Shown piece after piece: positions 1-12,852 of a stretch of DNA of 64,000 nucleotides. This DNA comes from Ustilaginoidea virens (taxonomy: Eukaryota > Ascomycota > Sordariomycetes > Hypocreales > Clavicipitaceae): assembly GCF_000687475.1 (NCBI RefSeq), contig NC_057320.1, forward strand, positions 558,001-622,000, given 5' to 3'. The number at the start of each line of letters is the position of its first letter. Position 1 is the stretch's first letter. Under the pieces are notes generated by a model. The model had not been told where the DNA came from and ran no database searches. It saw only the letters and a list, made by a program, of their open reading frames with translations. Position numbers and translations under genes: made by a program.

Positions 1-952
1 AGGACTAGCTTCTTAAGGTTTGGAGATAGGTAATTAACCTTATAGATAAGGGATAGATTCAGGCGAGTTCCTTATCGGCGGCAGCTCTAGTCCTCCTAGC
101 AAGAAAGGGGAATAAAGGGTGGCATTTTTATATAAATTATCGAGCCCTAAATAAGGTTATAGCCTAAGACCGATACCCCTTCCCGCTTATTAAGGAGACC
201 TTACGATCTTTATCCTAGGCGAAGTAGTTTACTAAAGTCGATATACATATAGTATTCTATAAAATCTATATCGCAGAAGGCGATAAATACCTTACTATAT
301 TCTATATACGATTCGGCCTCTTTAAGTGGCTTATTATACCTTTTAGCCTTACTAAAGCCCCCGCAATATTCTAACGATATATTAATAGGGCCTTAGGAAA
401 TATATTTAGGGATTTTGCGACTATATACCTTAATAATATCCTTATTTATACCTTAGAATTAAGGGAGGACTATATAGGATGCGTTAAGGATATACTCCGA
501 CGACTTTAAGACGCCGGTCTTAACCTAGACTTAGAGAAGTGTGATTTTACTATAATAGAGGTCTAATATCTAGGTTATATTATAATAGCAGGAAAAGAGA
601 TCTGCCTAGACCCCGAAAAGATTAAGGCTATTTAGAACTAGGAAGCCCTTATAAAACTAAAAGGGGTCTAAAGCTTCCTTAGCTTTATAAATTTTTACCG
701 CGATTTTATCCCTAACTTCTCCCGATTCGCCGAACCCTTAATTAAGTTAATAAAAAAGGGGGTTCCCTTCTAATAGTTAGATAAGGAAGAGGAGGTATTC
801 TAGGCGCTTAAGTATTACTTTATCTTATACCTAGTTTTTACTTAATAGGACCCCAATAAGGAGACGATTCTTAAAGCGGATAGCTTTAGTATTACTTTTA
901 GTAGCTGCCTCTCTTAAATTAGGGAGGATAAAATCCTCCACCCTATTATATA
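1..952 (+). pseudogene. Degenerate Ty3/gypsy pol, reverse transcriptase to RNase H start (left part)
   Basis: Read on the plus strand and ignoring TAG/TAA stops, this gives a Ty3/gypsy reverse transcriptase. A palm block around 300-360 reads RFGLFKWLIIPFSLTKAP. The catalytic YLDDILIY box appears as YLNNILIY at about 421-450, so both aspartates are now Asn, as expected from G-to-A change. A connection segment ending LHPIIY continues into RNase H. It is cut by the left window edge and interrupted at 952 by copia element A; the coding frame resumes at 8083. Stops fall where the family has Gln or Trp, the pattern RIP produces. No functional product is possible. Confidence 0.88.
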
Positions 953-1641
953 TATTGCAATTCTCAAGGTCACTATAAAAGCAGAGCCTTACTAGCTAGC
1001 TAGATGGCACAAGACTGTCTGCGACCTGTGAACTAATCTTAGTATAAATACTAGATTTTTCACCAAGTCCTAAGACTATACAAGTGCTATAAAGCAGGGC
1101 AAGTGTAAAGGCAAGGCAAATATAAGATAACCAGAAACGCAGGGAAGGTGGGAGTTAAGAGGCATATAGTGCATTAACAGACTCGATTGTGCTACCCTTC
1201 TACTATCTAGAAAGAAGGGGAAAAGCTATCCTATATATACACGAAGGAGGGGTGGGCCCAGGCATCCAAGGTAGCCAGTAAGAAAGCTCCCCATAATGCT
1301 CGCTATAATACATCAGCAACCCCGCTATATCCGACCTTTCCAACCACCCTAACCACCGCACTAGTAATTAGTCACCGCACTAGTAACTAACCACCACACT
1401 AGTGGACTAGCCACCACGCTAGTAGGCCACCATGCTAATTTAGCAATGCCACACCTTTTTTAATAAGGCCTACCTTACTTGATATACAGTAAATAATCTA
1501 CTGAAAATCCTAAGGTAAAAGGCAAAGGCCTAAGGTTGGTAAGACTACCGTAAGTCCAAGAGGCGGTATAAGGGCCAGAAGGTTAGTAGGCCAGTAGGGC
1601 ATAAGGCCAGCAGCCTAGTAGGCTACTATAGGATTTTAACA
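953..1641 (-). repeat. 3' LTR of copia A
   Basis: This 689-bp direct repeat pairs with 7389-8077. By eye the two differ at five positions, all transitions; three of the five convert CpA/TpG to TpA. It contains an internal minisatellite of about 19 bp based on CCACCACACTAGT (about 1350-1440). In element orientation this is the 3' LTR, because the polypurine tract abuts it. Confidence 0.93.
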
Positions 1642-1959
1642 CCCCCTCTGATTAGCTACTGTAGTAGCAAGCTAATCGTATAAAGGATAGGGAAAGAAAA
1701 TGCAGTAAAAAGTGCTAAGGAAAAACATAAGAAAAACCTTAGTAAAAGTAAGTTAGTATAAGTTAGCAGGCCCTAAGACCTAGTAACTCGCGGAACCTAG
1801 TAAATTTAGGGCCCGGCAGTGGCTTCGTAAGACCGTCAGTAGGCATACTATTAGTAGGTAAATAGGTAATTTTAACCAAGCCCAGCTGGGCTTGCTCCCT
1901 AATATACCGGAATTTTAATAGCGTATGCTTAGTGCGAGCGTGCTAATTAGGGTCGTTAG

Positions 1960-4900
1960 AATTTGAAATGGAGCCCTGGTTATCGCAGTATAGCGGTATA
2001 GGGCGTAAAATATCAATTTCTAGCTCCTTACAAAGGTTAGAAAGCCACTATACCTCGCGGATAGTCTCAAGTAATGCATTAGATTCAGCTTCTAAAGTAG
2101 ATAGCACTACTAAAGAGGCTCGCTTAGAACGCCAGCTAATAGGACCACTATTAATAGTAGTTAAGAAGCCTCTAGTAGATTTAGAGGTTTCTTTACAGCC
2201 AGTAAAGTCGCTATTAGAATAAGCGGTTATAATAGGCTATTAATTGCTTTTAGTAGTACTAAAGCAAATAGCTAGGTTCTCAGTGCCTTTAAGGTAGCTA
2301 AAGCTGCCTTTCGCAGCATTTAGATGTATATTAGTTGCCTTGGACATAAACCGGGAGAGGTATTAGGTAGGAAATGCTAGGTCGGGCCTAGTCATTATTA
2401 TAAGCCATATTATAGTGCTAGTAAGGCTCTGATAAAGGCTCTGATTAGTAGGGCTAAGGTCTTTTCCACTAGATTCATTTAGAATCCCTGGTTGAAGTGG
2501 AATAAGCTGAGGTTTAGTATCCTATAAGCCGAATTTAGCTAAAACCTCTGCTATAAATTGGGCTTAGTGTAGCCATAATAAACCTTCCTTCCTATTTCGT
2601 ATAATTTATACGCCTAGGAAAAAGGAAGCCGGACCGCGGTCTTCTATAGTATAAACCTTATGAAATTTCCTTTTTAGCTAGTTAATATAAGTTATATTTG
2701 GACCAACTAATAGGCAATCGTCAATATAGGTGACGATAAAGGTGCTGGTTTACTTATTATAAAAGACGGCAGCATTAGAAGCTAAAGGTAAAAAACCTTC
2801 ACTAGAAATCAGGTCTTTTAGCCGGTATTGCCATTCGCGGGGTGCTTATTTTAGCCCATATAGGGCCTTCTTTAGCAAGATAGCTTACTTAACAGAAGGG
2901 TCGAATCTAGCTTCTTTAAGCAAAGTTAGTAGCCGTTAGCGCTATATATTAGACCAAAGCTTGCTATCAGTTAGTAATAAGCTTTCTATAAATTTAAGGA
3001 ATCCATCAGGGATATCTATATAAATGGTCTCAGAAAGTTCGCTATTTAGGAAGGCGCCTATAAAGTCGATTTGCTCTATCTCCTAGTTATTGCTAGCAGC
3101 TAAAGCTAGTATAACCCTCCAGGTGGGTAGGATAGAGGTAGAAGCATAGGTATACTAAAAGTCCTTTCCTTCGACTTGCATAAAGCTCTTGACAACTAAT
3201 CTAGCCTTATATTTTATAGGCTGATTATTAGTATCCTTTTTAACCCGAAAAACAGGCCTATTATATATAATTTTCCTATCAATAGGAACGCTAGACTTAG
3301 GAATAAACTAGAAAACTTTAGTATCTAAAAGCTGCTCGAATTCTTTAAATAGTGCCTTTATCCAAAGGTCTTTTTCTTTTTTAGGGTATCGTAGCACATC
3401 CTTCCAGCTATTAGGCGTACCATCAGGGGCCTTTTTAGCTAGCTTACGCTTAGCTACATAGCAGGAATCCCATATCAGGTAATATAAATCCTAATTAGGG
3501 AATAAGTCGGTAGGGCTAGTAGGGTTAGTAAGGCTAGCAGGGCCAGTAGGGCCAGTAAGGTCGGTAGGATTAAGGCTAGTAAGGATATCTATAAGGTTAT
3601 CCTTTGCAGTAGCCGGGGACTAAAGTATAATAGTAGAGTCCGGCATGCTTTCTAAGTCATCCGGTATAACATTAGTATTATTAATGTTAGTAAGGTTAGT
3701 AGGGTCAGAAATGCTTTCTAGGTCATCCAGTAAAATAGCAGGTTCTTTACTACTAGATACCCCTCTGAACCTATATTTTGCCCTCTATGAAAGTCTCCTT
3801 CTAGACTACTAGAAATAGGGCCTATACCTTCATTTTAGTAGATAAAGGTAATAAAAGTTATTTTAATAACAACCTTCTTCTTTAGAAGGTAGACTAGGTA
3901 AGTATTATTACCTAGAGTAGTAAGGAGCCTACCAGGCTCAGTACGGGGCGCTAATTTACGGCTTTTTACACGCTTTTCGTGTGGTATAAGCACTTTAATA
4001 GCTGCTCCAATAGCCCTAAGGTTAATAAGGTCAGGGTAGTACTCCGGTATTATCTGGTCGTAATCCTTTAGTAGCTCCTGATAGGGGCTAGAAGGTCTGT
4101 TAGTAACTGCTATTATATTTACTAGTATAACAACGCCAGTAATTACAGCGGACCAGAGGTTAGATGGTAGCCTTAACCAGGCTATAGTAGCACGTAGCCT
4201 ATCAGCTATAACCCTAATGGAGCGCTCAGCTAGGCTATTTTATTCGTGAATATAAGGGTAAGAGGTATTAAAAGCTATACCCTATTCGATAAGCCAATCA
4301 CTAAGCATTTTGTTGATTTCATTTCTACCATCATAATGGAATTTAATAGGCGTTTTACCATATCTGACCTGTAGGCTCTGTATAAAGCTCTATAATGCTT
4401 TAAAAACAACAATGCCTTCCCTATTAGGCAGTAAGTAAAGCCAATAGAATCGGGATTTTCTGTCTACTAATATAAGGGCAACAGGTCGTTTATTATATAG
4501 TATAGGTGATATAGCAAAAGTATCACCTTCTATAATATCCAGGCATTTAGCTAGATTAGGTATCGCATCTTTAGAAGGTCTTCTAACCTTCTTAGCCTAT
4601 ATACAGGCTAGACAGCGAAAATCAGCATCTTTAACCTTATTAAGGTTAGGTAGACCAGGGGTATTAGCACAGGTCTTTTTAAGCAGCTAAATACCTATAT
4701 GCCCTAGCCGTATATGCCAAATGCCAGCTAATTGTAATAGCTTCTAATATTCTATATCAGCAGCTATAGGGGCAGGAGTAGGGTTAGTAACCTCTACAGG
4801 GTCTTCGCTAGTCGTAATAGCGGAAGGTTAGGTAGTAGGGCTAATAGCCTCTACAGGTTCCTTACTAATCGCAGTAGTAAGAACGGGGGTAATAGTAGTT

Positions 4901-6720
4901 TCCTCAGGATCACTATAATCAGCAGGGTTAATAGGGCTGGGGACCTCTACTACTATACTATTAGTATAGTGGCTGCAAGGTTAATGCAGTAGTGGTGTGT
5001 CTATTCCTTTCTATGGAAGGAAAAAGCCGTATTTTTCGAAGTTAAAAATACCGATGCATTTACGGCTTACTGACCAAAGCTGATTTTTAATTAGTACCCC
5101 TTTAGCGGCATAGTGCTTTACACCGCTAATAATATTAATATCCAAGGCAGGAATATATAATGCATTCTTAAGCTCTATAATACCCCATTTGGTAGGATTA
5201 ACGCCCTATAGCACAGTAAATCGTGCTATGCCCCAACCAGTAGGGGAAATAGGGCCACCACCAGTAGTAATAACAGGCTTATCATCCTTCTTAAAGTAGT
5301 AAAAAGTAGTGAAATGCTTCTTATCATTAACAATATAACAAGTAGAGCCTATATCGTAAAGGAGGGCATCCTTAGGGGTCCTACCGCCTGATTTAGCACT
5401 ATAGCTTATATCAGTAGATATAGTAGAAGAAGAATAAGATATATTAGTATCCTAGGTATTATAGTTGCCTATAATAAAGGCCTCAACATCTTACTAATTA
5501 CTACTGGAGTCCTATTTCTTCTTCTATTGCTACTTCTTTTTCCTATTATTAGTAGAATTATTCTTACTATTATTAGTAGAAGCGGCATTAATAGACCCTT
5601 TCTTAGGATCCTTAGAAGCCTTAAGCTGCTTAGGGTTATTATTAGCAGCCACCTTATTAGACCCTTTAGAACACTATTCTTCTAGTAGGTCAACCATAAA
5701 ATACTGGAGGTTAAATTTACTACTATTAATAACACCTTAGGCGCTATAAGCCCTAATCATAGAGCGTTAGCATTCAGTCCAGCGGGTAAATACCCCCTCT
5801 ACAGCCCAAAGATACTAATTAACTTAGTCGAAAGAGTCGATTTTAAAACCTAGGATTCTAAGGCGAGAAATATAGCTATTAAATTCGCTATTAAAAGCTT
5901 CCAAAGTGCCCTTATAACCGGTAAATATAAGGGTATGAAAGGTAGGATATAAGTATGCCTGCTATACTTCTGGTGAGTGGCAATACTAAGCCACTAGCAA
6001 AAAATAGGCTTCCTCTGGGTCATTACACCAGTCTATAGCCTCTGCAGCTTCTTCACCATAGCTATTCTTTAGCATTAGTAGTAGAAGTGCCTGCTCAGAC
6101 TCATCAAAGTGCCTTACTATAGAGGGGTCGTTAACAAAGTTAGCTATTTTAAAGGCCCTAAGTTGTATAGTAAGGGCCTACTTCCATTGGTCGAAATTAT
6201 AGGGGCTTTTTAGCTTTTGGGATTCCTTAAAGCGGTTAGCAGTCTTCGCTAATTCTTTAATAGCCTCATCACTAATTTAGTTAGTAATAGTTATTATTAG
6301 TGGCATTATATAAATAGGCTCTTTACCTTTATATTTTATAGGGGTAGAAGGTTAGTCGATTTCTATAACGTCAGCTTCACTATTATTATTATCTTTAGTA
6401 GTAATCGTCCTAGTGGAAGGTCCAGCTTTAGTGGCTTTAGTAGGCTTCTTATTAATAGCCTAGGTAGCCTAGGTATCGTTATTTTGCCTACTAACTAGGC
6501 CCTATATAAGGTTAGTTAGTATATTCATCTGGGATTTCATATCGTCTATATCTAGCTATAGCTATGCATTAGTATCAACTTCAGTATCGGATTCAGGGAC
6601 CTTATAGGATCCTAACTCTGCTATAGTGGGCAAAAAGGGTTTAAAAATCCGTTGAAAAATAGTGCCGATAGTTATAAAAACAGAGGAATAACTAGCTAAA
6701 TAGCTAGCAAAATAGTCGAA
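1960..6720 (-). pseudogene. Copia A gag-pol polyprotein (RIP-degraded)
   Basis: On the minus strand from high to low coordinates: gag (about 6650-5500), aspartic protease (LLYDIGSTCYIV near 5360-5400), GAG-preintegrase and integrase (HHCC then DDE, about 4750-3950), reverse transcriptase (about 3300-2560, with the catalytic YIDD box intact at about 2706-2740) and RNase H (about 2450-1970). Many in-frame stops lie at former Gln/Trp codons. Two alignable copies exist (see element B), and they differ mainly by C/T and G/A transitions, consistent with continued RIP after the copies diverged. Function is lost; the assignments rest on family motifs, not a full alignment. Confidence 0.85.
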
Positions 6721-6889
6721 TAACTGGTAAAATAGCCGAGTAACTAGCTAGACAGCTAGTAAATATAGTGGCTAGTAGCCTACTATAAAAGGTAACCGCA
6801 GAATGTAGCAGCAGGTCTCAATATAAAAAAGCACGGATGCCGTAGGCGTTGTGCAAGTCCGTATTATAGCGTTGGTATTCAAGGTGCTT

Positions 6890-7300
6890 ATATGGTGCTG
6901 TAATATCAAGGTGCCGTAAGTGCCGTAGGTGCCATAGGTGCCGTAGGTGCTATAGGTGCCGTAATATAAAAGGTGCCGTAAATGCCGTACCAAAAGTGCT
7001 ATAAGTAGAAAAGTATAACAGGTGCCGTACAGTACAGTAGGTATCGTACACTAGGTGCAAAGGTATTATACAGTGGTATAGTATGGTAGATATCACACTA
7101 TAAAATCCGTAGGTGCTATAGGTTACGCCGAAAATAACGTAAGGTTACGCTAAAAGTGCCGTAAGGTTACGCCGTAAGTTGCCGTTAGGTACGCCGTTGA
7201 TTGCCGCAGGGTAATACCGTAGGTAATAAGGGTAAGCCAAAGGTGATAATAGGTAAGCCGAAGTTAATAAGGGTAAACTAAAGATACCAAAGGATAGCTA
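6890..7300 (-). repeat. 9-bp tandem repeat in the copia A leader
   Basis: The stretch is built of imperfect copies of GGTGCCGTA (plus strand), densest at 6895-6985 and degenerating to about 7300. It lies between the primer binding site and gag, so it is the untranslated leader of the element. A YGTYGT-rich reading frame on the minus strand here is a by-product of the repeat. The same array occurs in element B (about 17065-17400). Confidence 0.8.
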
Positions 7301-7388
7301 TATTAGTAGTACTAATAAGCAAAAGAGACCAAGGGGTGAATATAAAAAGGTAGGGTGAAACAAAGAAGTAAAACCCGGGCTCATAACC

Positions 7389-8077
7389 TATTGCAATTCT
7401 CAAGGTCACTATAAAAGCAGAGCCTTACTAGCTAGCTAGATGGCACAAGACTGTCTGCGACCTGTGAACTAATCTTAGTATAAATACTAGATTTTTCACC
7501 AAGTCCTAAGACTATACAAGTGCTATAAAGCAGGGCAAGTGTAAAGGCAAGGCAAATATAAGATAACCAGAAACGCAGGGAAGGTGGGAGTTAAGAGGCA
7601 TATAGTGCATTAATAGACTCGATTGTGCTACCCTTCTACTATCTAGAAAGAAAGGGAAAAGCTATCCTATATATACACGAAGGAGGGGTGGGCCCAGGCA
7701 TCCAAGGTAGCCAGTAAGAAAGCTCCCCATAATGCTCGCTATGATACGTCAGCAACCCCGCTATATCCGACCTTTCCAACCACCCTAACCACCGCACTAG
7801 TAATTAGTCACCGCACTAGTAACTAACCACCACACTAGTGGACTAGCCACCACGCTAGTAGGCCACCATACTAATTTAGCAATGCCACACCTTTTTTAAT
7901 AAGGCCTACCTTACTTGATATACAGTAAATAATCTACTGAAAATCCTAAGGTAAAAGGCAAAGGCCTAAGGTTGGTAAGACTACCGTAAGTCCAAGAGGC
8001 GGTATAAGGGCCAGAAGGTTAGTAGGCCAGTAGGGCATAAGGCCAGCAGCCTAGTAGGCTACTATAGGATTTTAACA
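7389..8077 (-). repeat. 5' LTR of copia A
   Basis: This is the partner of 953-1641, with identical length. Immediately outside it on the element-internal side, at 7388-7377, is GGTTATGAGCCC, complementary to the anticodon stem-loop of initiator tRNA-Met. That makes this the 5' LTR of a minus-strand element. Confidence 0.93.
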
Positions 8078-10275
8078 ATATACTATTCTATACGCCTAAT
8101 AGATGCCGAACGGAACTATATAATTTACAATAAAGAGCTTTTTGCTATTATCTTTTGTCTTAAGGCGTGGTTAGCTGAACTCTAATTAATAGCCTTCCTA
8201 TTTACTATTCTTATAGACTATAAGAATCTAAAGTACTTTGCTCGACCCTATAAGATATTAGAATAGTAGGCTAAATGGGCTAAAATACTAGTGCTTTTTA
8301 ATTTCTATCTCTAGTATAGGCTAAGGTTATAGGCTTAACGCCCTAATATGCTATCTCAATAAGAATAGGAAGCCAGTAATGCGATACTAAAGATTAGCTA
8401 GATCTTAAAATTACTATCGATCTTAGTACTCTACCTAGACTTAACTACCGAACCGGTTCTTATAATTATACCTTTAGGATTTAGCTTACCTAATAGCTTA
8501 TGCATTTTTGCCGATTCCTACCTTTAGGCACTTTAGGATTATACTATAGCCGAGGATGAAACATATAGGGTATATTAGGTAGTAGTAGCGAAAGGCGAGA
8601 GATACTTTCCGATTAAGGCTTTAATAAGGGAATAGATTGCAGATTGCACCTTAAATGCCTATAGTATACTTCTCTACTAGGGGTGGATATAGCTCCCTTT
8701 TTTTAAACCCCTAACTACTACGGTTATATAGTAATACTATAAATCACCTATTGCGGGCTATCTAGGGAAGAATACTATATTCTAGTTATTATATCGAGAT
8801 TACTACTTTAATAATATATCTTTAGCAGTAGCGAGATATATCTAGAATTGCTAATACTATGGGGCATATAAGAGCCGATAATTACGCTAGGGCCTACTAT
8901 AGTTATTACCTATCTTAGACCGATTTTAATCGCAGATTTCTATCGACTTTATAATAGATCTTCCTATATATAATGCATCCGACCTATGATTCCTTATAGT
9001 TATTACTAATCGCCTATCGAAGTATATCTAGCTTAAGGCAATATACTTTATAAAAGCGGAAGATTATATAGAATGGTTCTAATAGTGCTAGTAGCATTTC
9101 TATAGGTTCCCTAATGAAATTATTAGCGACTAAAAATCTAATTAGGTAAGATAATTTTAGACTATACTTTGCAATTTAGTCGGGACTAAATAACTCTTTT
9201 CGACTATATATTACCCCTAGACCGATAGCGGTATAGAATAGATAAACTAAAAGGTTTAGGCTATCTTACGTATTATAGTCTCTTTTAACTAATATAACTA
9301 GCTAAAACACCTTATAGTATGCTAATTAGTATTAAATAACTAGATATTATTAATAACCGGTTTTAGTCCTAATTGGCTCCTTAATAGATTTAATATTCTA
9401 ATAGTTATATCGCCTCTAAATATAATACTAAATTTAACGACCCTAAAAGGGCAGGCTGCCTTATTTTTAGCTACTCTCTATAAGGGATAGGAAGTAGCCT
9501 AGGCCGCTATTGCCTTTATATAGCAATAGTAGTAGGATGCAACTAACTATTCGCGCTATCTAGCGGAATATTTTTAAGTTAGGGATTAGGTATAGTTTAT
9601 CTTATACAATATTAAGATAAACCGGCCTTATAAAAAGCTCGATTAAGTCTCAATAAAGTATATAGTTATAGCTATACTATCTCTACTTAATATTCGACTC
9701 GATATCTTATAGGGTATTTACTTAATTTTCTATATTGATTTAGTCGAATAAGCGGCTTCCAACCTACTATTAAGTTAGGAAGTAACTAATATATAATCTA
9801 ATCCCCTACTTATACTACCTTAGGACTCTAATTAGCTATATAAGGAATATAAAATAGAAGAGATTTTCACTATAAAAAATGCCTAAGGTTAGGGGCAGAA
9901 CTATAATATACTTATTAAATAGAAAGGATACAACTTACCTATATAAAAACCCCTAAAGAACTTCTTAAAGATAGCGGTATAAAAGGTATTTAAGGCTAAA
10001 TAGGGGGATATTTAGATATATAATAGACCTATATAGCCTTAGGATTAGATTTCAGACCTATAATCTTAATATCGTCTAATAATATAAAAAAAAAAAAAAA
10101 AAAAAAAAACTAATCTTTTTCGTTTTTAGTAAAATAATTTAGTAAGTTTTAATATTTATCTTTTATTTCTTAGCAACTTTAGCCCTACTCCTATATTTCT
10201 TAATTCCTACTGCCCCTACTACCCTTACCTTTATTGGCATTCTCCTACCTCCCTATAGGATTTAATAGGGGGGCA
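8078..10275 (+). pseudogene. Degenerate Ty3/gypsy pol: RNase H, integrase, chromodomain (right part)
   Basis: This continues the gypsy polyprotein after the copia A insertion. It reads RNase H (DAERNYIIYNKELFAI at about 8100-8150), then a zinc-binding and DDE integrase, then a C-terminal chromodomain (about 9838-9965, with EYKIEEI and a degenerate VKWKGY). The chromodomain marks a chromovirus, a group known to target heterochromatin. In-frame TAG/TAA codons occur throughout at Gln/Trp positions. A 24-A run (10086-10109) follows the stop. A purine-rich tract ending GGGGGGCA at about 10268-10275 is a plausible polypurine tract, so a 3' LTR would start near 10276, but I could not define it. Confidence 0.85.
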
Positions 10276-12852
10276 TATAAAGGAAGGGGAGGGACTATAG
10301 GATAATAAAGCAGGAAAAGTGGCGGCGGTATTAGCGGTATAATTAGTGGATACTAACTAGGCATAGTATGGCTCGGGTACTTATAATAGGGCGTAATAGG
10401 TCCGGGGGGATATATTTATAATATTAGGCTAATAGTAATAGAACCGGCCTCGGCTTATAATGCGGTCGTCGGTATAAGGGCCTAAGGCGAGGCTATATTG
10501 GCATATAGGGAGGACGCTACCTAAGGGGAAGCAGGCAGAGTATAGGGCGCAGGCATAGCAAGGGTAACCTAATATGCAAAGCTAGTTATCGCCTCTACTA
10601 TAATCCGTATATTTTATTATTACTTTGCGAGCAGTTATATAATAAGAGCTATAGAGTTGCCGCTAACCTATTAGGACCTAGTAAATAAAGTAAAGGGAAT
10701 AATAATTATTATAGGCGCAGTAGGAGTTAACCTACTAATATTAGCAGCCGAGGTATACGCAGAAAGGGCCGTTATAGTATGCTTTTATACTATAGCCTAT
10801 AGTTTATCCTATTAATAATATAGCGTATTAAACTTAAGGCGAAGATAGGCCTTTCGGTCTAGGATATCTCTTATCTTTAGATAGGCGGCCTCTTTAATAC
10901 TTTATTTCTTTTATGCTATACGGACGATACGCTTTATTACCTACTATAATTAGGGGTTTATTAATATTATATACTCGCACTAGATATATATCTTATATTT
11001 CTAATAGTATCGAATATAAGCCTAGGAGCGATTAGACTATATATAGACGATATATTCTCCGGTATCTATAGTATATTATATATAGGCGATATAGGTATAC
11101 TTTACCTCTTTAATATTATCGGTATTTAATCCCTTAAAATCCCTCTAGATAAAGAACTCTCCTATAGCGTGCTTTTTTTATAACCGCTAATATAACGATT
11201 TAATAGTAGGCGAGGGCGGCATTTTCCTTATATGCGAAGGTATTTAGGGCGTAAGTATAAACGAGGAGGGAGCTAATAGTACTTTAGATAAGATTTTAGG
11301 CGTAATAGCTATCGAAGAAGAAGTTTTTATTAGTATTACCCCTATCGACGATAAGACTTTTATATAAAAAGGGGCGGGAGAATATAAAAGGGACGATAGG
11401 GCCCCTATATTAGGCGATAAAGGCTCTGCCGAACTCTTATTATTATTAGAAATAATAATAAGCTTAAAGTTAGGGGGGGAAATATATAATCGTCCTAAAG
11501 AGGGTATAAATTATAGCAGCCGCAATAGTATTTCTAGCTAGGAACCTCTTTTACGCCTGGCATTTCTAAGGTCTCTAGTAGATACTAGGGATAGACCTAA
11601 TAGGGTTATAAGAGGGCCCCGGGCGATAGGTATATTCCTATCTATTAGTCCTCCGGACGATATAGCAATAAATCTAATGTAATAGCAAATAGGGGGGGGA
11701 CCTAAATATCTATTAGTACCGGACGATTTACTATACGGATCTAATATAAACAATCTAGGAACTTTCGATAGCGTAACTCTATTAGTAGGGACGATTCTTA
11801 TAATAGTAGTAATACCGTAGATTTACTATTAGGAATAATAGCCTTAATAATAATAGGTATAAGGATGGAGAGAGAGAGGAAGAAGTATAAAAGAGAAATA
11901 GATAAAGGAAGAAGCCTTAGTATAGATAGATTCCTAACCGATAGCTAGCGATAAAATTTTTCTACTCTACGATAGCTATAATACGGTTCCTTCTAGCTAA
12001 TAGTATTACGACCGGCTTCAATAAGATTCTATTACGTCTACCTAAAGTATACCGACTCTAGTCTACGCTATATTTATATCGGTTATATATTAGTATATTT
12101 ATGCGCCCGATTGTTATCCTATATATCTAATTGAGGTTATTTTCGAGGGCTATAAGAGGTCTTAATTGGGGGGCGATATATAAAAGGGATGATTTCGGAT
12201 GGTTTATTCTTTTGACTCTAAAGAGGAGGAGGGGGGTATATTATAGGCTTGGGCTACGCCTGCGCCATAATGTGGCTAGGATTCGGGCTACGCCTGCATC
12301 TAGCCTAAGAAGGGCAATAGACAGAGTCACGGGACTATACTAGGACTCCGATATATATTATAATCGGGATATAAATAGACTAGATAGAAGGTTCCTATTT
12401 GGATCCTTTTCTTTCCTCTTTAGTCTATTTAATATATATTATTGACGCCTATTTGCAGTCGCCCTAGGGCCAGTCCTTCATACTATATACTTATAGAAAA
12501 AGTAGTAAGCTTTTTTAATATAAGCTAATACCTTCTATTAAGGTTTTTTAAAATATTTAGTAAGTATATAATACAGCTCGTTAAGTAAAGTATTATTAAA
12601 GAGCTGCCTATCGGCTTCTATAGTAAGTCTAGTATACTAATTAAAGGCATATCCTTAGAGATAGGCTATTTAAATTCTTTTAATAGCGAGTTTAGAATCA
12701 ACTTATACTAAAATCTGCAGACGTTAAGTAAAAGTAAAAACGTAGGTATAAGTTATTGCCTTTAAGTTAGATATAACCCTAAGTCCCTTAGGGTCCTCTA
12801 GGCCTAGGTCGAAATATCTAATATTAACTACTCTAAGAGTATTATAAGAGTT
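10276..12852. other. Unassigned TpA-rich DNA between the gypsy element and copia B
   Basis: This stretch is strongly TpA-rich yet retains many CpG, the composition left by RIP rather than by CpG deamination. Its left end may include the 3' LTR of the gypsy element. No conserved domain was recognisable in any frame, even reading through stops. A minus-strand stretch (12850 to about 12350) reads as a coherent polypeptide with few stops after substitution (for example RLTIEADRQLF) but I do not recognise it. Short open frames at 11538-11753 and 12131-12343 look like chance. Confidence 0.5.

Larger units (their letters stand above)
953..8077 (-). mobile_element. Ty1/copia retrotransposon A (nested in the gypsy element)
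   Basis: This is a full-length 7125-bp element on the minus strand with two 689-bp LTRs (953-1641 and 7389-8077). It is flanked by the 5-bp target duplication ATATA (948-952 and 8078-8082). In element orientation the LTR runs TGTTAAAATC to GAATTGCAATA. The primer binding site GGTTATGAGCCC (7388-7377) follows directly, and a polypurine tract CAGAGGGGG abuts the 3' LTR at 1642-1650. Removing the element and one duplication restores the gypsy reading frame (PIIYYSIRLIDAERNY). Coding order on the minus strand is gag, protease, integrase, RT, RNase H. It is inactivated by many stops. Confidence 0.93.

Noticed and set aside
6772..6993. Minus-strand open frame with YGTYGT repeats
   Set aside because: It is created by the 9-bp GGTGCCGTA array of the copia leader; no domain and no start context.
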